This document shows, piece by piece, positions 37,376 through 47,570 of a DNA stretch of 64,000 nucleotides. The stretch comes from Melissococcus plutonius ATCC 35311 (GTDB taxonomy: Bacteria > Bacillota > Bacilli > Lactobacillales > Enterococcaceae). Every line of letters starts with the position of its first letter. The stretch's first letter is position 1. A program made the translations under genes and the position numbers. The notes beneath the pieces were generated by a model that saw nothing but the letters and a program-made list of their open reading frames with translations, made no database searches and was not told the origin of the DNA. Location of the stretch: assembly GCF_000270185.1 (NCBI RefSeq), contig NC_015516.1, positions 1,593,501-1,657,500 of the forward strand. The letters are read 5' to 3'.

Positions 37376-37395
37376 GAAATTTTATATAAAATTTC
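37376..37395. promoter_or_regulatory. 20-base perfect palindrome between rex and the ABC-F gene
   Basis: GAAATTTTATATAAAATTTC is self-complementary. With its flanks it extends to a 36-base near-palindrome (about 37368-37403) with one mismatch per arm. It lies between two divergent genes, about 90 bases from each start. It lacks the TTGTGA/TCACAA ends of a Rex site, so the binding protein, if any, is unknown. Confidence 0.4.
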
Positions 37396-37485
37396 ATTTT
37401 TCTTTTAATACTACCATAGGAGCAGTAAAAAAAGTATCTATTTTATGCTACACTTAAATTTAATAAAAAGAAATGAGGAAAAGCC

Positions 37486-39423
37486 ATGATTTTATTACAA
37501 GCGAATCGGGTCTCTCGTTATTTTGGTGCAGAAACATTATTTGAAAATGTCCAAATGGAAATTCATAAAAATAGCCGAATTGCCTTAGTCGGAAGAAATG
37601 GAGCGGGTAAATCTACCTTACTTAAAATGATTGCAGGAGTAGAATTACCTGATGGGGGGCAAATTACTAAGAGTAAGACGGTTACACTTGGTTATTTAGC
37701 ACAAAATGCCGGATTTGATTCAAAAAAAACCATTTGGGAAGAAATGAAACAAGCTTTTCATTTGCTTATTCAAATGGAAGATCGTATTCATGAATTAGAA
37801 CAGCTGATTAGCCAAACTACTGATACCGTGAATTTGGATAGAATTATGAAAGAATATGATCAACTTCAACAGACATTCTTAGAAAAAAATGGTTATGGTT
37901 ACGAAAATGATATTCGTTCAATTCTTCATGGTTTTGGCTTTTATGAAGATTCTTATCATAAACCAATTAATACATTGTCGGGCGGCCAAAAAACACGATT
38001 AGCTTTAGTCCGCATGCTCCTTCAAAAACCCGACATTTTAGTACTTGATGAACCTACTAATCATTTGGATATCGAAACACTCGCATGGCTTGAAACCTAT
38101 TTGTCGAGCTATACAGGCGCTTTGTTGATTGTTTCTCATGATCGTTATTTTTTGGACAAGATTGTTACAGAAGTTTATGAATTAAGTAGAAAAAAATTGA
38201 ACTACTATAAAGGAAATTATTCAGACTATTTAAAATTGAAAGCTGGACAACTTGAAGCTGATTGGAAAGCTTACCAAAAACAACAAGCAGAAATCAATAA
38301 ATTAGAAGATTTTGTAGCACGCAATCTCGCTCGCGCTTCTACAACTAAACGAGCACAAAGTCGACAAAAGGCTTTGGAGAAGATGGATCGAATGGAGCGA
38401 CCTATAGGCGATGAAAAATCTGCTCATTTTCTGTTCGATTTTGATAAAGCTTCTGGAAATGTTGTTCTACAAGTGAAAGATGCTGCTATTGGTTACAATA
38501 AACAACAGATACTGGCTGATTCAATCAATATTGATATTAACAAACAAGATGCTATCGCATTAGTTGGACCTAATGGAATCGGCAAATCAACGCTTTTAAA
38601 ATCAATTATGGACCAATTGCCATTTATTAAAGGAATAAAAATATTAGGAACCAATGTTTCAATTGGTTATTATGATCAAGAACAAGCAAATCTAACTAGC
38701 AGTCAAACTGTTCTTGAAGAATTATGGTCAGAGCATTCTACTGTGCCAGAAACAGAAATTCGCAAGGTACTAGGAAGTTTTTTATTTAGTGGTGAGGATG
38801 TTGAAAAAACAATTCCACTTTTAAGTGGTGGTGAAAAAGCTAGAGTTGCTTTGGCTAAATTAGCCATGAATAAAAATAATTTTTTAATTCTAGATGAACC
38901 TACAAACCATTTAGATATTGACAGTAAGGAAGTTCTTGAAAATGCTTTGATTGATTATGAAGGTACTTTACTTTTTGTTTCACATGACCGGTATTTTATC
39001 AATCGGGTTGCTACGAAGGTTATTGATTTATCTGAAAATGGCTGTAAACTATATCTAGGCGATTATGATTATTATTTAGAAAAGAAAAAAGAAGAAGAGG
39101 AAATAGCCGAATTATTGGGAAAACAGTCATTAATTGATGTGCCTGTTGACACACCCACTAAAAATGATTTCTATTTGCAAAAAGAACAACAAAAAATAGT
39201 ACGCTCTCTTCAAAGAAAAATTACTCAGATAGAAGAAGAACTAACAGAATTAGAAGAACGAATTGATCAATTACAGATTGAACTCGTAAATCCTGTTTTT
39301 ATGGATGATGCACCAGCTTTAACAGAACTTACTGAAAAATTATCAAATTACCAGCATAAACAAGAAGATTTATTAGATGAATGGGAAAATTTAAGTTTAG
39401 AATTAGAAGAACAACAAACTTGA
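37486..39423 (+). CDS. ydiF: ABC-F family ATPase, YdiF-like
   Basis: 645 residues with two ATPase domains and no membrane helices. Walker A GRNGAGKS and GPNGIGKS; signatures LSGGQKTR and LSGGEKAR; Walker B motifs LVLDEPTNHLD and LILDEPTNHLD. The linker between them is rich in Lys and Arg, and the C terminus is a coiled coil. ABC-F proteins act on the ribosome; a housekeeping translation role is more likely than drug resistance given the YdiF-type neighbourhood. GAGGAAAAG precedes the ATG. It is followed by busR after 16 bases. Confidence 0.92.
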   Translation: MILLQANRVSRYFGAETLFENVQMEIHKNSRIALVGRNGAGKSTLLKMIAGVELPDGGQITKSKTVTLGYLAQNAGFDSKKTIWEEMKQAFHLLIQMEDRIHELEQLISQTTDTVNLDRIMKEYDQLQQTFLEKNGYGYENDIRSILHGFGFYEDSYHKPINTLSGGQKTRLALVRMLLQKPDILVLDEPTNHLDIETLAWLETYLSSYTGALLIVSHDRYFLDKIVTEVYELSRKKLNYYKGNYSDYLKLKAGQLEADWKAYQKQQAEINKLEDFVARNLARASTTKRAQSRQKALEKMDRMERPIGDEKSAHFLFDFDKASGNVVLQVKDAAIGYNKQQILADSINIDINKQDAIALVGPNGIGKSTLLKSIMDQLPFIKGIKILGTNVSIGYYDQEQANLTSSQTVLEELWSEHSTVPETEIRKVLGSFLFSGEDVEKTIPLLSGGEKARVALAKLAMNKNNFLILDEPTNHLDIDSKEVLENALIDYEGTLLFVSHDRYFINRVATKVIDLSENGCKLYLGDYDYYLEKKKEEEEIAELLGKQSLIDVPVDTPTKNDFYLQKEQQKIVRSLQRKITQIEEELTELEERIDQLQIELVNPVFMDDAPALTELTEKLSNYQHKQEDLLDEWENLSLELEEQQT

Positions 39424-39439
39424 AGATTGGAGGAAAATT

Positions 39440-40078
39440 ATGCTAACAAAAAAAATCAATGTTACAACTCCTAAATATCAAATGATTGCAGTTGATTTAG
39501 CCAGTAAAATTGCTGATCAAAAATTACTTATTGGTGACAAAATTCATGCTCGTTCTACATTAGCCAATCAATATGGTGTCTCTCCAGAAACAGCTCGTAA
39601 GGCTGTGAGTGTTTTGGTAGATTTAGAAATTGTACAAGCCAAACATGGTAGTGGCTTTTTTGTAAGTTCAATCGATAAAGCAAGGGAATTTGTGACCCAA
39701 TATAAGGATGTGCTTTCTTTAAGAGAACTAAAGGGAGAATTAATTGAATCTATACAAAAACAAAAAGAGGAATTAAACTATTTTTCGGATATTTTAGATA
39801 CATTTGTTGAACAAACCAAACGTTTTGATACAATTAATACTTTGCATCCCGTTTCTTTTACCCTTACTGAAGAAGCGACCCATCTAGAAATGACTGTTGG
39901 TGATATGAATCTTTGGCAAAATACTTCTGCAACTCTCGTTGCGATTAAACATTGTGATGAACTGATTGTTTCACCAGGACCTTATACAAAAATTTCGGTA
40001 GATGATACTATTTATTTTGTTGGAAATGAATCTACCTTGCAGCGCGTTCAAAATTTCTTTTATCCACAAAGTGGTTAA
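39440..40078 (+). CDS. busR: GntR/RCK_C regulator, BusR-like (c-di-AMP-responsive)
   Basis: 212 residues: a GntR-type winged helix (about 10-75, SPETARKAVSVL), a coiled linker (about 95-130) and an RCK_C (TrkA-C) domain (about 135-210, ending SPGPYTKISVDDTIYFVGN). This architecture is that of BusR in streptococci and lactococci, which binds c-di-AMP through RCK_C and represses the glycine betaine transporter. The bus/opuA operon lies directly downstream with a bipartite operator on its promoter. GGAGG precedes the ATG, and the gene may be co-transcribed with the ABC-F gene. Confidence 0.9.
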   Translation: MLTKKINVTTPKYQMIAVDLASKIADQKLLIGDKIHARSTLANQYGVSPETARKAVSVLVDLEIVQAKHGSGFFVSSIDKAREFVTQYKDVLSLRELKGELIESIQKQKEELNYFSDILDTFVEQTKRFDTINTLHPVSFTLTEEATHLEMTVGDMNLWQNTSATLVAIKHCDELIVSPGPYTKISVDDTIYFVGNESTLQRVQNFFYPQSG

Positions 40079-40169
40079 TAACAAGTTAGTTTTTATACAT
40101 AGAACAAGGCACTTTTATGCAAAATAGAAAAGGCCAATCTTTCTTTTCATGAAACCTTTCAATATGCAC

Positions 40170-40198
40170 TTGACAAAGTGACCGCTCAATGTTATTAT
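40170..40198 (+). promoter_or_regulatory. Promoter of the opuA/bus operon
   Basis: A perfect TTGACA (40170-40175), a 17-base spacer, and TATTAT (40193-40198), 38 bases before the opuAA start. Near-consensus, so strong unless repressed. Confidence 0.9.
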
Positions 40199-40213
40199 TA
40201 TGTGGTCACTTTT
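40174..40213 (+). promoter_or_regulatory. Bipartite operator, probably for BusR
   Basis: Inverted half-sites AAAGTGACC and GGTCACTTTT flank the promoter spacer and -10. Between the GTGAC (40178-40182) and GTCAC (40205-40209) cores there are exactly 22 bases. BusR is known to bind widely spaced inverted half-sites as a tetramer, so the adjacent busR product is the natural reader. Binding would cover the whole core promoter. Confidence 0.82.
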
Positions 40214-40235
40214 GTTAAAAAAGGAGGAACTTATT

Positions 40236-41426
40236 TTGTCAAAAGTAAGAGTTGAACATTTAACCAAAATATTTGGAAAAAAATCTAAAGCCGCTTTGGA
40301 AATGGTTAAAAAAAATAAAAGTAAGAATGAGATCTTAGAAAGCACAGGCGCAACAATTGGCGTATATGATGTAAATTTTGATGTTAAGGAAGGCGAAATC
40401 TTTGTTATTATGGGTCTTTCTGGTAGTGGAAAATCTACGTTAATTCGTCTTTTAAATCGTTTGATCGAACCAACTTCTGGGGATATTTTTATTGATGATG
40501 AGAATATCTCAACATTGGATAAAGAACAGCTTAGAGAAGTTAGAAGGAATAAACTAAATATGGTTTTTCAGAATTTTGGCCTCTTTCCACATAGAACAAT
40601 TTTGGAAAACACGGAGTATGGATTAGAAGTTCGTGGTGTCCCTAAAGTTGAACGTCGTGAAAAAGCTGAACGAGCACTAGAAAATTCTAATCTATTGTCT
40701 TTTAAAGACCAATTACCAAATCAACTTTCTGGTGGTATGCAACAACGTGTAGGTTTAGCACGTGCCTTAGCCAATGATCCAGAAATTTTATTAATGGATG
40801 AAGCTTTTTCAGCTTTAGATCCACTGATCAGAAGAGAAATGCAAGATGAATTATTAGAATTGCAAGAAAATGTAAGAAAAACAATTATCTTTATTACCCA
40901 TGATTTAAATGAAGCATTAAGAATTGGTGACAGAATTGCTATCATGAAAGATGGTCAAGTCATGCAGGTTGGTACTGGAGAAGAAATCTTAACAAATCCG
41001 GCCAATGATTATGTTCGTACATTTGTTGAGGATGTGGATCGTTCTAGGATTTTAACGGCTCAACATATTATGGTACCAGCACTTACTACAAATGTTGAAC
41101 TTGATGGTCCAACTGTTGCTTTAACACGGATGCGTCAAGAAGAAGTCAGTATGCTTTTAGCTGTTGATAAGAAACGACAACCAAAAGGTGTAATTCATGC
41201 AGAAGATGCCATGAAAGCGAAAAAGAATAAACAACCTTTAGGTGATTATATTGATACAAATATACCAACTATTGATAAAGATATGTTAGTAAATGATATC
41301 TTCCCAATCATTTACAATGCTCAAACACCTGTTGCAGTTACAGAAAACAATAAACTTCTTGGTGTTGTAATACGTGGAAGCGTCTTAGAAGCATTAACAA
41401 AAAATGAGGTGAATACATATGCTTAA
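40236..41426 (+). CDS. opuAA: Glycine betaine ABC transporter, ATPase subunit
   Basis: 396 residues. The ATPase domain (about 1-265) has Walker A GLSGSGKS, the signature LSGGMQQR and Walker [13 protein letters not shown]. Two C-terminal CBS domains (about 280-395) follow; in OpuA these respond to ionic strength and, in lactococci and relatives, to c-di-AMP. TTG start at 40236 with AGGAGG 8 bases upstream; the frame is open back to 40200 but that lies within the operator. Called busAA in lactococci. Confidence 0.94.
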   Translation: MSKVRVEHLTKIFGKKSKAALEMVKKNKSKNEILESTGATIGVYDVNFDVKEGEIFVIMGLSGSGKSTLIRLLNRLIEPTSGDIFIDDENISTLDKEQLREVRRNKLNMVFQNFGLFPHRTILENTEYGLEVRGVPKVERREKAERALENSNLLSFKDQLPNQLSGGMQQRVGLARALANDPEILLMDEAFSALDPLIRREMQDELLELQENVRKTIIFITHDLNEALRIGDRIAIMKDGQVMQVGTGEEILTNPANDYVRTFVEDVDRSRILTAQHIMVPALTTNVELDGPTVALTRMRQEEVSMLLAVDKKRQPKGVIHAEDAMKAKKNKQPLGDYIDTNIPTIDKDMLVNDIFPIIYNAQTPVAVTENNKLLGVVIRGSVLEALTKNEVNTYA

Positions 41427-42300
41427 TTATCAATTACCTGTTGCCACTTGGATAGAGAGTTTAACAGATTGGATGACAACAACGTTTTCTGGTTTATTCG
41501 GTTTCTTACAAAGCACTGGACAAGCATCAATGAATAGCATAACAACTTTATTAACTGCTATTCCACCATTAGTTTTTATTGTTTTATTGACGATTGCTGC
41601 GTTTATTGTCTCTAAAAAGAAATTCGGCTTAAGTTTATTTACATTTATTGGTCTATTGTTTATTTACAACCAAAATTTATGGCCAGATTTAATGGATACT
41701 TTGACGTTAGTCTTGGTCTCTAGTTTTATTTCGATTGTTATTGGTGTTCCTCTAGGAATCTTGATGGCAAAATATAATAAAGTTCAAACAATCATCACAC
41801 CAATTTTGGACTTTATGCAAACAATGCCTGGATTCGTTTATCTAATTCCTGCTGTCGCTTTCTTTGGAATTGGTATTGTTCCTGGGGTCTTTGCCTCCAT
41901 CATTTTTGCCTTACCACCAACTGTACGTTTTACTAATTTAGGTATTCGTCAGGTCCCTAAAGAATTAGTTGAAGCTTCTGATTCATTCGGAAGTACAAAC
42001 TGGCAAAAGTTATTTAAATTGGAATTACCTTTAGCTAAAAGTACCATTATGGCTGGTGTCAATCAAACAACAATGTTGGCACTTTCTATGGTTGTTATTG
42101 CGTCAATGATTGGTGCTCCAGGTCTTGGACGTGGTGTTTTATCTGCACTGCAAAGAGCACAGGTCGGAAATGGTTTTGTTAATGGTGTTGCTTTGGTTAT
42201 CTTGGCCATTATTATTGACCGTTTTGTTCAATATTTAAATAAACGGACAGAAACACCAAACAAAAAATCTGCTAAAAGTTTCTCACCAAAGAAAAAATAA
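41419..42300 (+). CDS. opuAB: Glycine betaine transporter permease part (split from its binding domain)
   Basis: 293 residues. An amphipathic N terminus precedes about seven membrane helices and the permease signature ([22 protein letters not shown]). Its start overlaps opuAA by 8 bases. In this family permease and binding protein are one chain. Here the frame ends at TAA inside an A-run (42293-42298) right where the next helix should start, and the next frame continues at once with [21 protein letters not shown]. Adding one A would fuse both. Alone, this half could still assemble in the membrane. Confidence 0.88.
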   Translation: MLNYQLPVATWIESLTDWMTTTFSGLFGFLQSTGQASMNSITTLLTAIPPLVFIVLLTIAAFIVSKKKFGLSLFTFIGLLFIYNQNLWPDLMDTLTLVLVSSFISIVIGVPLGILMAKYNKVQTIITPILDFMQTMPGFVYLIPAVAFFGIGIVPGVFASIIFALPPTVRFTNLGIRQVPKELVEASDSFGSTNWQKLFKLELPLAKSTIMAGVNQTTMLALSMVVIASMIGAPGLGRGVLSALQRAQVGNGFVNGVALVILAIIIDRFVQYLNKRTETPNKKSAKSFSPKKK

Positions 42301-42329
42301 TTATCGGTGTAACTACTGTTGCTTCTCTT

Positions 42330-43145
42330 TTGTGTTTAACGGTTGGTTATACAATGTTTTCTTCAACAAAGGAAAATAAACAAATTTCTTTATCCTATGT
42401 TGAATGGGATACAGAAGTTGCATCTACGAATGTTCTAGCAGAAGTTTTAAAAGACCAAGGTTATACCGTTAATTTAACACCTTTAGATAACTCAATTATG
42501 TGGAAATCTATAGCTCAAGGTGAAACAGACGCAACAGCATCTGCTTGGTTACCTAGAACACATGCCGCACAATATAAACAATATAAAAATCAGTTAGAAG
42601 TTCTTGGTCCAAACCTAAAAGGTGCAAAACTTGGATTGGTTGTACCTGATTATATGAAAGATACAAATTCTATTACAGATTTAAAAGATCAGGCAAACAA
42701 AAAGATTACAGGAATCGATCCAGGTGCTGGCGTAGTTACAGCTGCTGAAAAAACTCAGAAAGAATATAGCAATTTAGATGATTGGTCTGTCGATACTTCT
42801 TCTTCTGGTGCTATGACAGCTGCTTTAGACCAGGCAATGAAACATAAACAACCTATTGTTATTACTGGTTGGTCACCACATTGGATGTTCGCTAAATATC
42901 ATCTAAAATATTTAGATGATCCTAAAGGAAGTATGGGTGGCGAGGAATCCATTCATACAATAACAAGAAAAGGATTAAAACAAGAAAAGCCACAAGCTTA
43001 TGAAATCTTAAAAAGATTCCATTGGACTAAAAAAGATATTGAATCTGTCATGTTAAAAATCAATAAAGGTGAAGATCCTAAACAAGTAGCACGTGATTGG
43101 GTAGATACACATCAAAGTCAAGTTAAAGAATGGGTGAAAAAATAA
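42330..43145 (+). CDS. opuAC: Glycine betaine-binding domain, 3' half of the split opuABC
   Basis: About 271 residues of the OpuAC-type binding fold: SYVEWDTEVASTNVLAEVL, the TASAWLPRTH segment and ITGWSPHWMFAKYHLKYLDDP, which carry aromatic betaine-box Trp residues. The coding frame really begins at about 42299 with the membrane helix that links it to the permease. The TTG at 42330 has no Shine-Dalgarno and lies inside that helix, so separate translation is doubtful. It reads as a fragment of a fused gene with one base lost. A strong terminator follows. Confidence 0.82.
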   Translation: MCLTVGYTMFSSTKENKQISLSYVEWDTEVASTNVLAEVLKDQGYTVNLTPLDNSIMWKSIAQGETDATASAWLPRTHAAQYKQYKNQLEVLGPNLKGAKLGLVVPDYMKDTNSITDLKDQANKKITGIDPGAGVVTAAEKTQKEYSNLDDWSVDTSSSGAMTAALDQAMKHKQPIVITGWSPHWMFAKYHLKYLDDPKGSMGGEESIHTITRKGLKQEKPQAYEILKRFHWTKKDIESVMLKINKGEDPKQVARDWVDTHQSQVKEWVKK

Positions 43146-43182
43146 TTTCCTTTTCTTTCTTCCCTTTATATATGATAGAAAT

Positions 43183-43229
43183 AAAAAAGAATGCTTTTCA
43201 GATATTCTCTGGAAAGCATTCTTTTTTTT
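43183..43229 (+). terminator. Terminator of the opuA operon
   Basis: 17-base arms AAAAAAGAATGCTTTTC (43183-43199) and GGAAAGCATTCTTTTTT (43211-43227), followed by T. One G-U wobble. Confidence 0.88.
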
Positions 43230-43728
43230 ATTTTAACCTAACGATTGTTTAGCTTTTTTCATTCTTTTAAGAAGAAAATCGACAAAACTATTTTATAATT
43301 AGACCAATTAAAAATTCTTTATTATGATCTATACATATGCTTTAGTAGGTATTTCCTACTTTTTATTGTACTTTCAAATCTCAATTCACTAATGAATAGC
43401 AAGAAATATTAGCTATTACTTCTTTCTCATTGTAGTTTATTATTAATTTTTATTGCTATGTGGGCTTCTTCTTTCTGTCTACCTATAACTATTCCATTAC
43501 AATTATGCCATGACTAAAAGTAATTAAACTTATTTGTAAAGGGATCATTAATTCTAATAAAAAACATTCTTCATAGAAATAGATATAATTTTCATCACGT
43601 CCTATAGCTATATTCAACTTCTTAGCACTTATATTTTTTAAACAAACTTGATGAAGTATTTTTTAATTCAAAATAACTTAACAGTAAACAGATACATAGA
43701 GTTAACAATTTTATTAATTTTTTATCTT
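43230..43728. other. Gene-free spacer between opuA and potD
   Basis: About 500 AT-rich bases between convergent operons. The only structure noted is a small hairpin AGTAGG/CCTACT (43344-43360) followed by five T, which could be a second terminator for the plus strand. No gene remnant was recognised. Confidence 0.5.
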
Positions 43729-44802
43729 TTATTTCCGATACATTTTAAATTCTAGGAATAAATCATTATATTTTTCCAAATATTTAGCACCTAAATCATT
43801 ATAAACATTTAAATGTTTAATTAATGCATTGTCTGGATAAAACTGTTTATCTGAAGTCGTTTTTTTGGGCAACAATTTCATCGCTGCTTCATTCGGTGTG
43901 GAATAACCAATATATTTAGCATTTTTAGCTGCATTTTCTGGACGCAGCATAAAATTCATAAATGCATAGGCACCTTTTTTATTCTTAACTGTTTTTGGAA
44001 TAACGATATTATCGAACCATAAATTTGAACCTTCTGATGGAATAACATAATGCAAATGTTTATTCTGTTCCAACATTTCTGCTGCCTCACCTGAAAAAGT
44101 CACTGCTACGGCACTTTCTTCATTAATCATATACATTTTTATCTCATCAGCAACAATTGCTTTTACATTGCTTGTTAAATGATTTAATTTATGGGCAGCT
44201 TCTTTAAGCTGTTCGTTATTTTTACTATTTAAAGAATAGCCTAGACTATTTAATGAAAATCCAAGAACTTCTCTGGCACCATCAATTAACATGAGATTAT
44301 TCTTTAATTCAGGACGCCACAGATCATCCCAATGTTGCATGTTGCTTTTTTCAATAAATTTATCATTATAAATGATTCCTAATGTTCCCCAGAAATAAGG
44401 AATGGAGTAACGATTTTTTGGATCAAAAGATTGATTCAAAAATGCCTCATGAATATTGGTTAATCCTCTCAGTTTTGAATGGTCGATTGGCAAAAGCATT
44501 TTGGCTTTAATCATTTTTTGAATCATATATTCAGAGGGAATAGCAATATCATAGGCAGTTCCTCCCTGTTGAATCTTTGTAAACATCGCTTCATTCGAAT
44601 CAAATGTTTCGTAAACAACCTTATAACCACTTTCTTTCTCAAACTGCTGAATTAATTTAGGATCAATATAATCTCCCCAGTTATAAATCGTCACAGTATT
44701 TTTGCCAACCATTCCACTAGTTTGTTCTAATTGATAGACACCAATAAAAAGAATAAAAATAATTCCAATGAGTCCAATGAATAAGGAGGAAAGTTTTTTC
44801 AT
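43729..44802 (-). CDS. potD: Spermidine/putrescine-binding protein
   Basis: 357 residues. The N-terminal membrane segment (about 7-25) has no lipobox Cys, so it is probably held by an uncleaved anchor. The mature part has TIYNWGDYIDP, FDSNEAMFTKIQQGGTAYDIAIPSEYM and the PYFWGTLGIIYN segment, all PotD hallmarks for polyamine binding. Its start overlaps potC by 4 bases (ATGA). Last gene of the operon. Confidence 0.94.
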   Translation of the reverse strand: MKKLSSLFIGLIGIIFILFIGVYQLEQTSGMVGKNTVTIYNWGDYIDPKLIQQFEKESGYKVVYETFDSNEAMFTKIQQGGTAYDIAIPSEYMIQKMIKAKMLLPIDHSKLRGLTNIHEAFLNQSFDPKNRYSIPYFWGTLGIIYNDKFIEKSNMQHWDDLWRPELKNNLMLIDGAREVLGFSLNSLGYSLNSKNNEQLKEAAHKLNHLTSNVKAIVADEIKMYMINEESAVAVTFSGEAAEMLEQNKHLHYVIPSEGSNLWFDNIVIPKTVKNKKGAYAFMNFMLRPENAAKNAKYIGYSTPNEAAMKLLPKKTTSDKQFYPDNALIKHLNVYNDLGAKYLEKYNDLFLEFKMYRK

Positions 44803-45635
44803 TTCAGCTTCAACTCCTCATCATTTGTTTGTCTTATCTTTTTTATTCGTTTGGAATTATTATCTTTACTAATAAAGTAATAACCGATTACCAGTAGCAT
44901 TGAAAAAATAAAAACCAGAGTACTCAATGCATTAATCTCTAAACTAATTCCTTGTCGAGCACGTGAATAAATCTCAACAGAAAGCGTGGAAAAACCATTT
45001 CCTGTCACAAAAAACGTAACAGCAAAATCGTCTAAAGAATAAGTAAAAGCCATGAAATAACCAGCAATAATTCCTGGAGATAAAAATGGTAGAATAATAT
45101 TTTTTATTACCTGAAAACTATTCGCACCTAAATCTCTAGCTGCATCTACCATCGAATCATTCATTTCTTGAAGTTTAGGCAAAACCATCAATACTACAAT
45201 CGGAATACTGAAGGCAATATGGGAAAGTAATACACTTGAAAAACCCAGATTAATAAAGCCAATAATCGTGAAAAAAATCAAAAAACTAGCGCCAGTAATA
45301 ACATCTGGAGAAACTAAAAGAATGTTATTAAGACCAAGCAACAACGTACGTATATTTCGCTTTTTAGTATAATAAATTCCTAGTGTTCCAAAGGTCCCAA
45401 TCATAGTAGCGAGTAAAGCAGATAAAAAAGCCAATAAAAAGGTATTTAATACAATGATCAATAATCGTGTGTCGTTAAATACCTCAACATAATTAGCAAA
45501 CGTAAAACCTGTAAATTTATTCATAGAATTACTTTTGTTAAAAGAATAATAAATTAAATAGAAGATTGGAAGATATAACAAGACAAAAATGAAAAACAAA
45601 TAAAAATGTGAGAATTTCGTATATTTTTTTTTCAT
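44799..45635 (-). CDS. potC: Spermidine/putrescine ABC transporter permease
   Basis: 278 residues with six membrane helices and the EAA-type loop MVDAARDLGANSFQVIKNIILPFLSPGI that contacts the ATPase. The N terminus is basic, the C terminus a charged cytoplasmic tail. It overlaps potB and potD by 4 bases on each side, giving tight translational coupling. Confidence 0.94.
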   Translation of the reverse strand: MKKKYTKFSHFYLFFIFVLLYLPIFYLIYYSFNKSNSMNKFTGFTFANYVEVFNDTRLLIIVLNTFLLAFLSALLATMIGTFGTLGIYYTKKRNIRTLLLGLNNILLVSPDVITGASFLIFFTIIGFINLGFSSVLLSHIAFSIPIVVLMVLPKLQEMNDSMVDAARDLGANSFQVIKNIILPFLSPGIIAGYFMAFTYSLDDFAVTFFVTGNGFSTLSVEIYSRARQGISLEINALSTLVFIFSMLLVIGYYFISKDNNSKRIKKIRQTNDEELKLK

Positions 45636-46444
45636 TTCTTTTTGTCACTTCCTCTCTTTTTTTCTCCTGTGAGCATCATTACAATAAACATAGCCATAAT
45701 TAATATAACACCAATCGTTGATCCCATTCCCCAATTTTGAGTAACTAAAAAATGTTCTTCAATCGCTGTTCCTAAGGTAATGACCCGATTTCCGCCAATT
45801 AAACGAGTCAACATAAATAAGGATAGGGAGGGAATAAAAACAGCTTGTACACCACTTTTGACACCAGTTAATGACAAAGGAAATATTACTCGTCGAAAGG
45901 TTTCTCGACTACTTGCACCTAAATCATAACTCGCACTAATCAATGATGGATTCAATTCTTCCAGTGCATTGAAAATTGGTAAAATCATAAATGGAATCTC
46001 TACATATGCAGCTACAAATACAAAACTAAAATCAGTAAATAGAATTTGTTTAGAGCCAATTCCTAAAAAAGATAAAAATTGATTTACATTACCATGCATG
46101 CTAAAAATACCAATAAATGCATAGGCTTTTAATAAAAGATTTACCCAGGTTGGTAGAATAATTAACATTAACCAAAGTTGTTTATGTTTTAATTTGGTTA
46201 AAAAATAAGCTGTAGGATAACTAATGAGTAAGGTAATGAACGTGATAATAAAGGCATACCAAACAGAATTAATAGTCATACCTAGATAAGTTGTCGATGT
46301 AAAATAGGTAGTATAATTATCAAAAGTAAAATGACCACATTGATCAAAAAATGATTGATAAATAATCATGAAAACCGGTGTAATGACAAATAAAACCAAC
46401 CATATCACATAGGGAATGGAATAAAATCGACGTGCTGTTTTCAC
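45632..46444 (-). CDS. potB: Spermidine/putrescine ABC transporter permease
   Basis: 270 residues with six helices. The EAA loop reads LISASYDLGASSRETFRRVIFPLSLTGV. Together with PotC it forms the membrane channel. The ATG follows potA by 21 bases; GGAGGGAG precedes it. Confidence 0.94.
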   Translation of the reverse strand: MKTARRFYSIPYVIWLVLFVITPVFMIIYQSFFDQCGHFTFDNYTTYFTSTTYLGMTINSVWYAFIITFITLLISYPTAYFLTKLKHKQLWLMLIILPTWVNLLLKAYAFIGIFSMHGNVNQFLSFLGIGSKQILFTDFSFVFVAAYVEIPFMILPIFNALEELNPSLISASYDLGASSRETFRRVIFPLSLTGVKSGVQAVFIPSLSLFMLTRLIGGNRVITLGTAIEEHFLVTQNWGMGSTIGVILIMAMFIVMMLTGEKKRGSDKKK

Positions 46445-46465
46445 AGTCTCCCTCCTTCCAGTTTT

Positions 46466-47551
46466 TTATTCTTCATAACTATCTAAACGTGCATCAAAAT
46501 CTTCCTCTGATTCATTAAAACGCATGACATGAATATCCTCCGGTTCAAAAAACAAGCCAATTTCTGAACCCTCAACAGCTTTTCTTGTTGAGCTGACTAA
46601 CCATTCATTCATTTGTTCATCATGACAAAGAATTTCATAATGCATCCCTCGAAATAGTTGGTTATCGACTGTAACTACTAATTTACCCTTTTCTTTTGTT
46701 GTAATTTTTAAATCTTCTGGTCGTAAAACAATTTCTACAGGTTCCTGATCCCTCATACCGCCATCAACACATTCAAAACATTTGCCAACAAACTCGACCA
46801 AATTGTCCTCACGCATAATCCCATTGACAATATTGCTTTCACCAACAAAATTTGCCACAAAATGATTAATCGGTTCATCATAGATAGCAACAGGTGAGCC
46901 ACTTTGAATGATCCTTCCCTTATTCATAACAAAAATTTCATCACTCATTGCCAGTGCTTCCTCTTGATCATGTGTAACAAAAATAAAAGTAATCCCCAGT
47001 CTTTGCTGCAATTCACGTAGCTCATATTGCATATCGGTTCTCAGATTTAAATCTAAAGCTGAAAGTGGTTCATCTAAAAGTAGTACCTTCGGCTCATTTA
47101 CAATCGCCCGAGCAATCGCTACCCGCTGACGTTGTCCACCAGACATCTCGCTAATTTCTCGGTTTTCATAACCGGGTAGCTGAATTAATCGAAGTGCTTC
47201 TTTGACTTTGTTTTTTATCTGCTGTTTAGGCAATTTTTTAATTTTTAAACCAAAAGCAACATTATCGAACACATTCATATGTGGAAATAACGCATAATCT
47301 TGAAAGACAGTATTCACTTGCCGTTTATTTGATGGTATATGATTAATCTTCTTACCGTCAAAGTAAACATCTCCGGAAGTTACATCTGTAAAACCAGACA
47401 AAATACGTAAAATCGTTGTTTTTCCACAACCGGATGGTCCTAATAAGGTATAGAATTTTCCTTCTTCTATTTCAAAACTAATTTTTTTTAAAATTTTTTC
47501 ATTATCGAACTCCTTGACGACATTTTCAAATGAAATGATGGTTTTTGCCAA
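46466..47551 (-). CDS. potA: Spermidine/putrescine ABC transporter ATPase
   Basis: 361 residues. Walker A GPSGCGKT, signature MSGGQRQR, Walker [17 protein letters not shown] and the switch VTHDQEEAL are intact. A C-terminal TOBE-type domain (about 275-350) follows. It powers polyamine import. The gene starts 19 bases after the regulator, so regulator and transporter share one transcript. Confidence 0.95.
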   Translation of the reverse strand: MAKTIISFENVVKEFDNEKILKKISFEIEEGKFYTLLGPSGCGKTTILRILSGFTDVTSGDVYFDGKKINHIPSNKRQVNTVFQDYALFPHMNVFDNVAFGLKIKKLPKQQIKNKVKEALRLIQLPGYENREISEMSGGQRQRVAIARAIVNEPKVLLLDEPLSALDLNLRTDMQYELRELQQRLGITFIFVTHDQEEALAMSDEIFVMNKGRIIQSGSPVAIYDEPINHFVANFVGESNIVNGIMREDNLVEFVGKCFECVDGGMRDQEPVEIVLRPEDLKITTKEKGKLVVTVDNQLFRGMHYEILCHDEQMNEWLVSSTRKAVEGSEIGLFFEPEDIHVMRFNESEEDFDARLDSYEE

Positions 47552-47570
47552 TTTTTATTCCTCACTTTCT

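Noticed and set aside
37320-37480. Rex operator between rex and the ABC-F gene
   Set aside because: No TTGTGA-N6-TCACAA match; the palindrome present has different ends.
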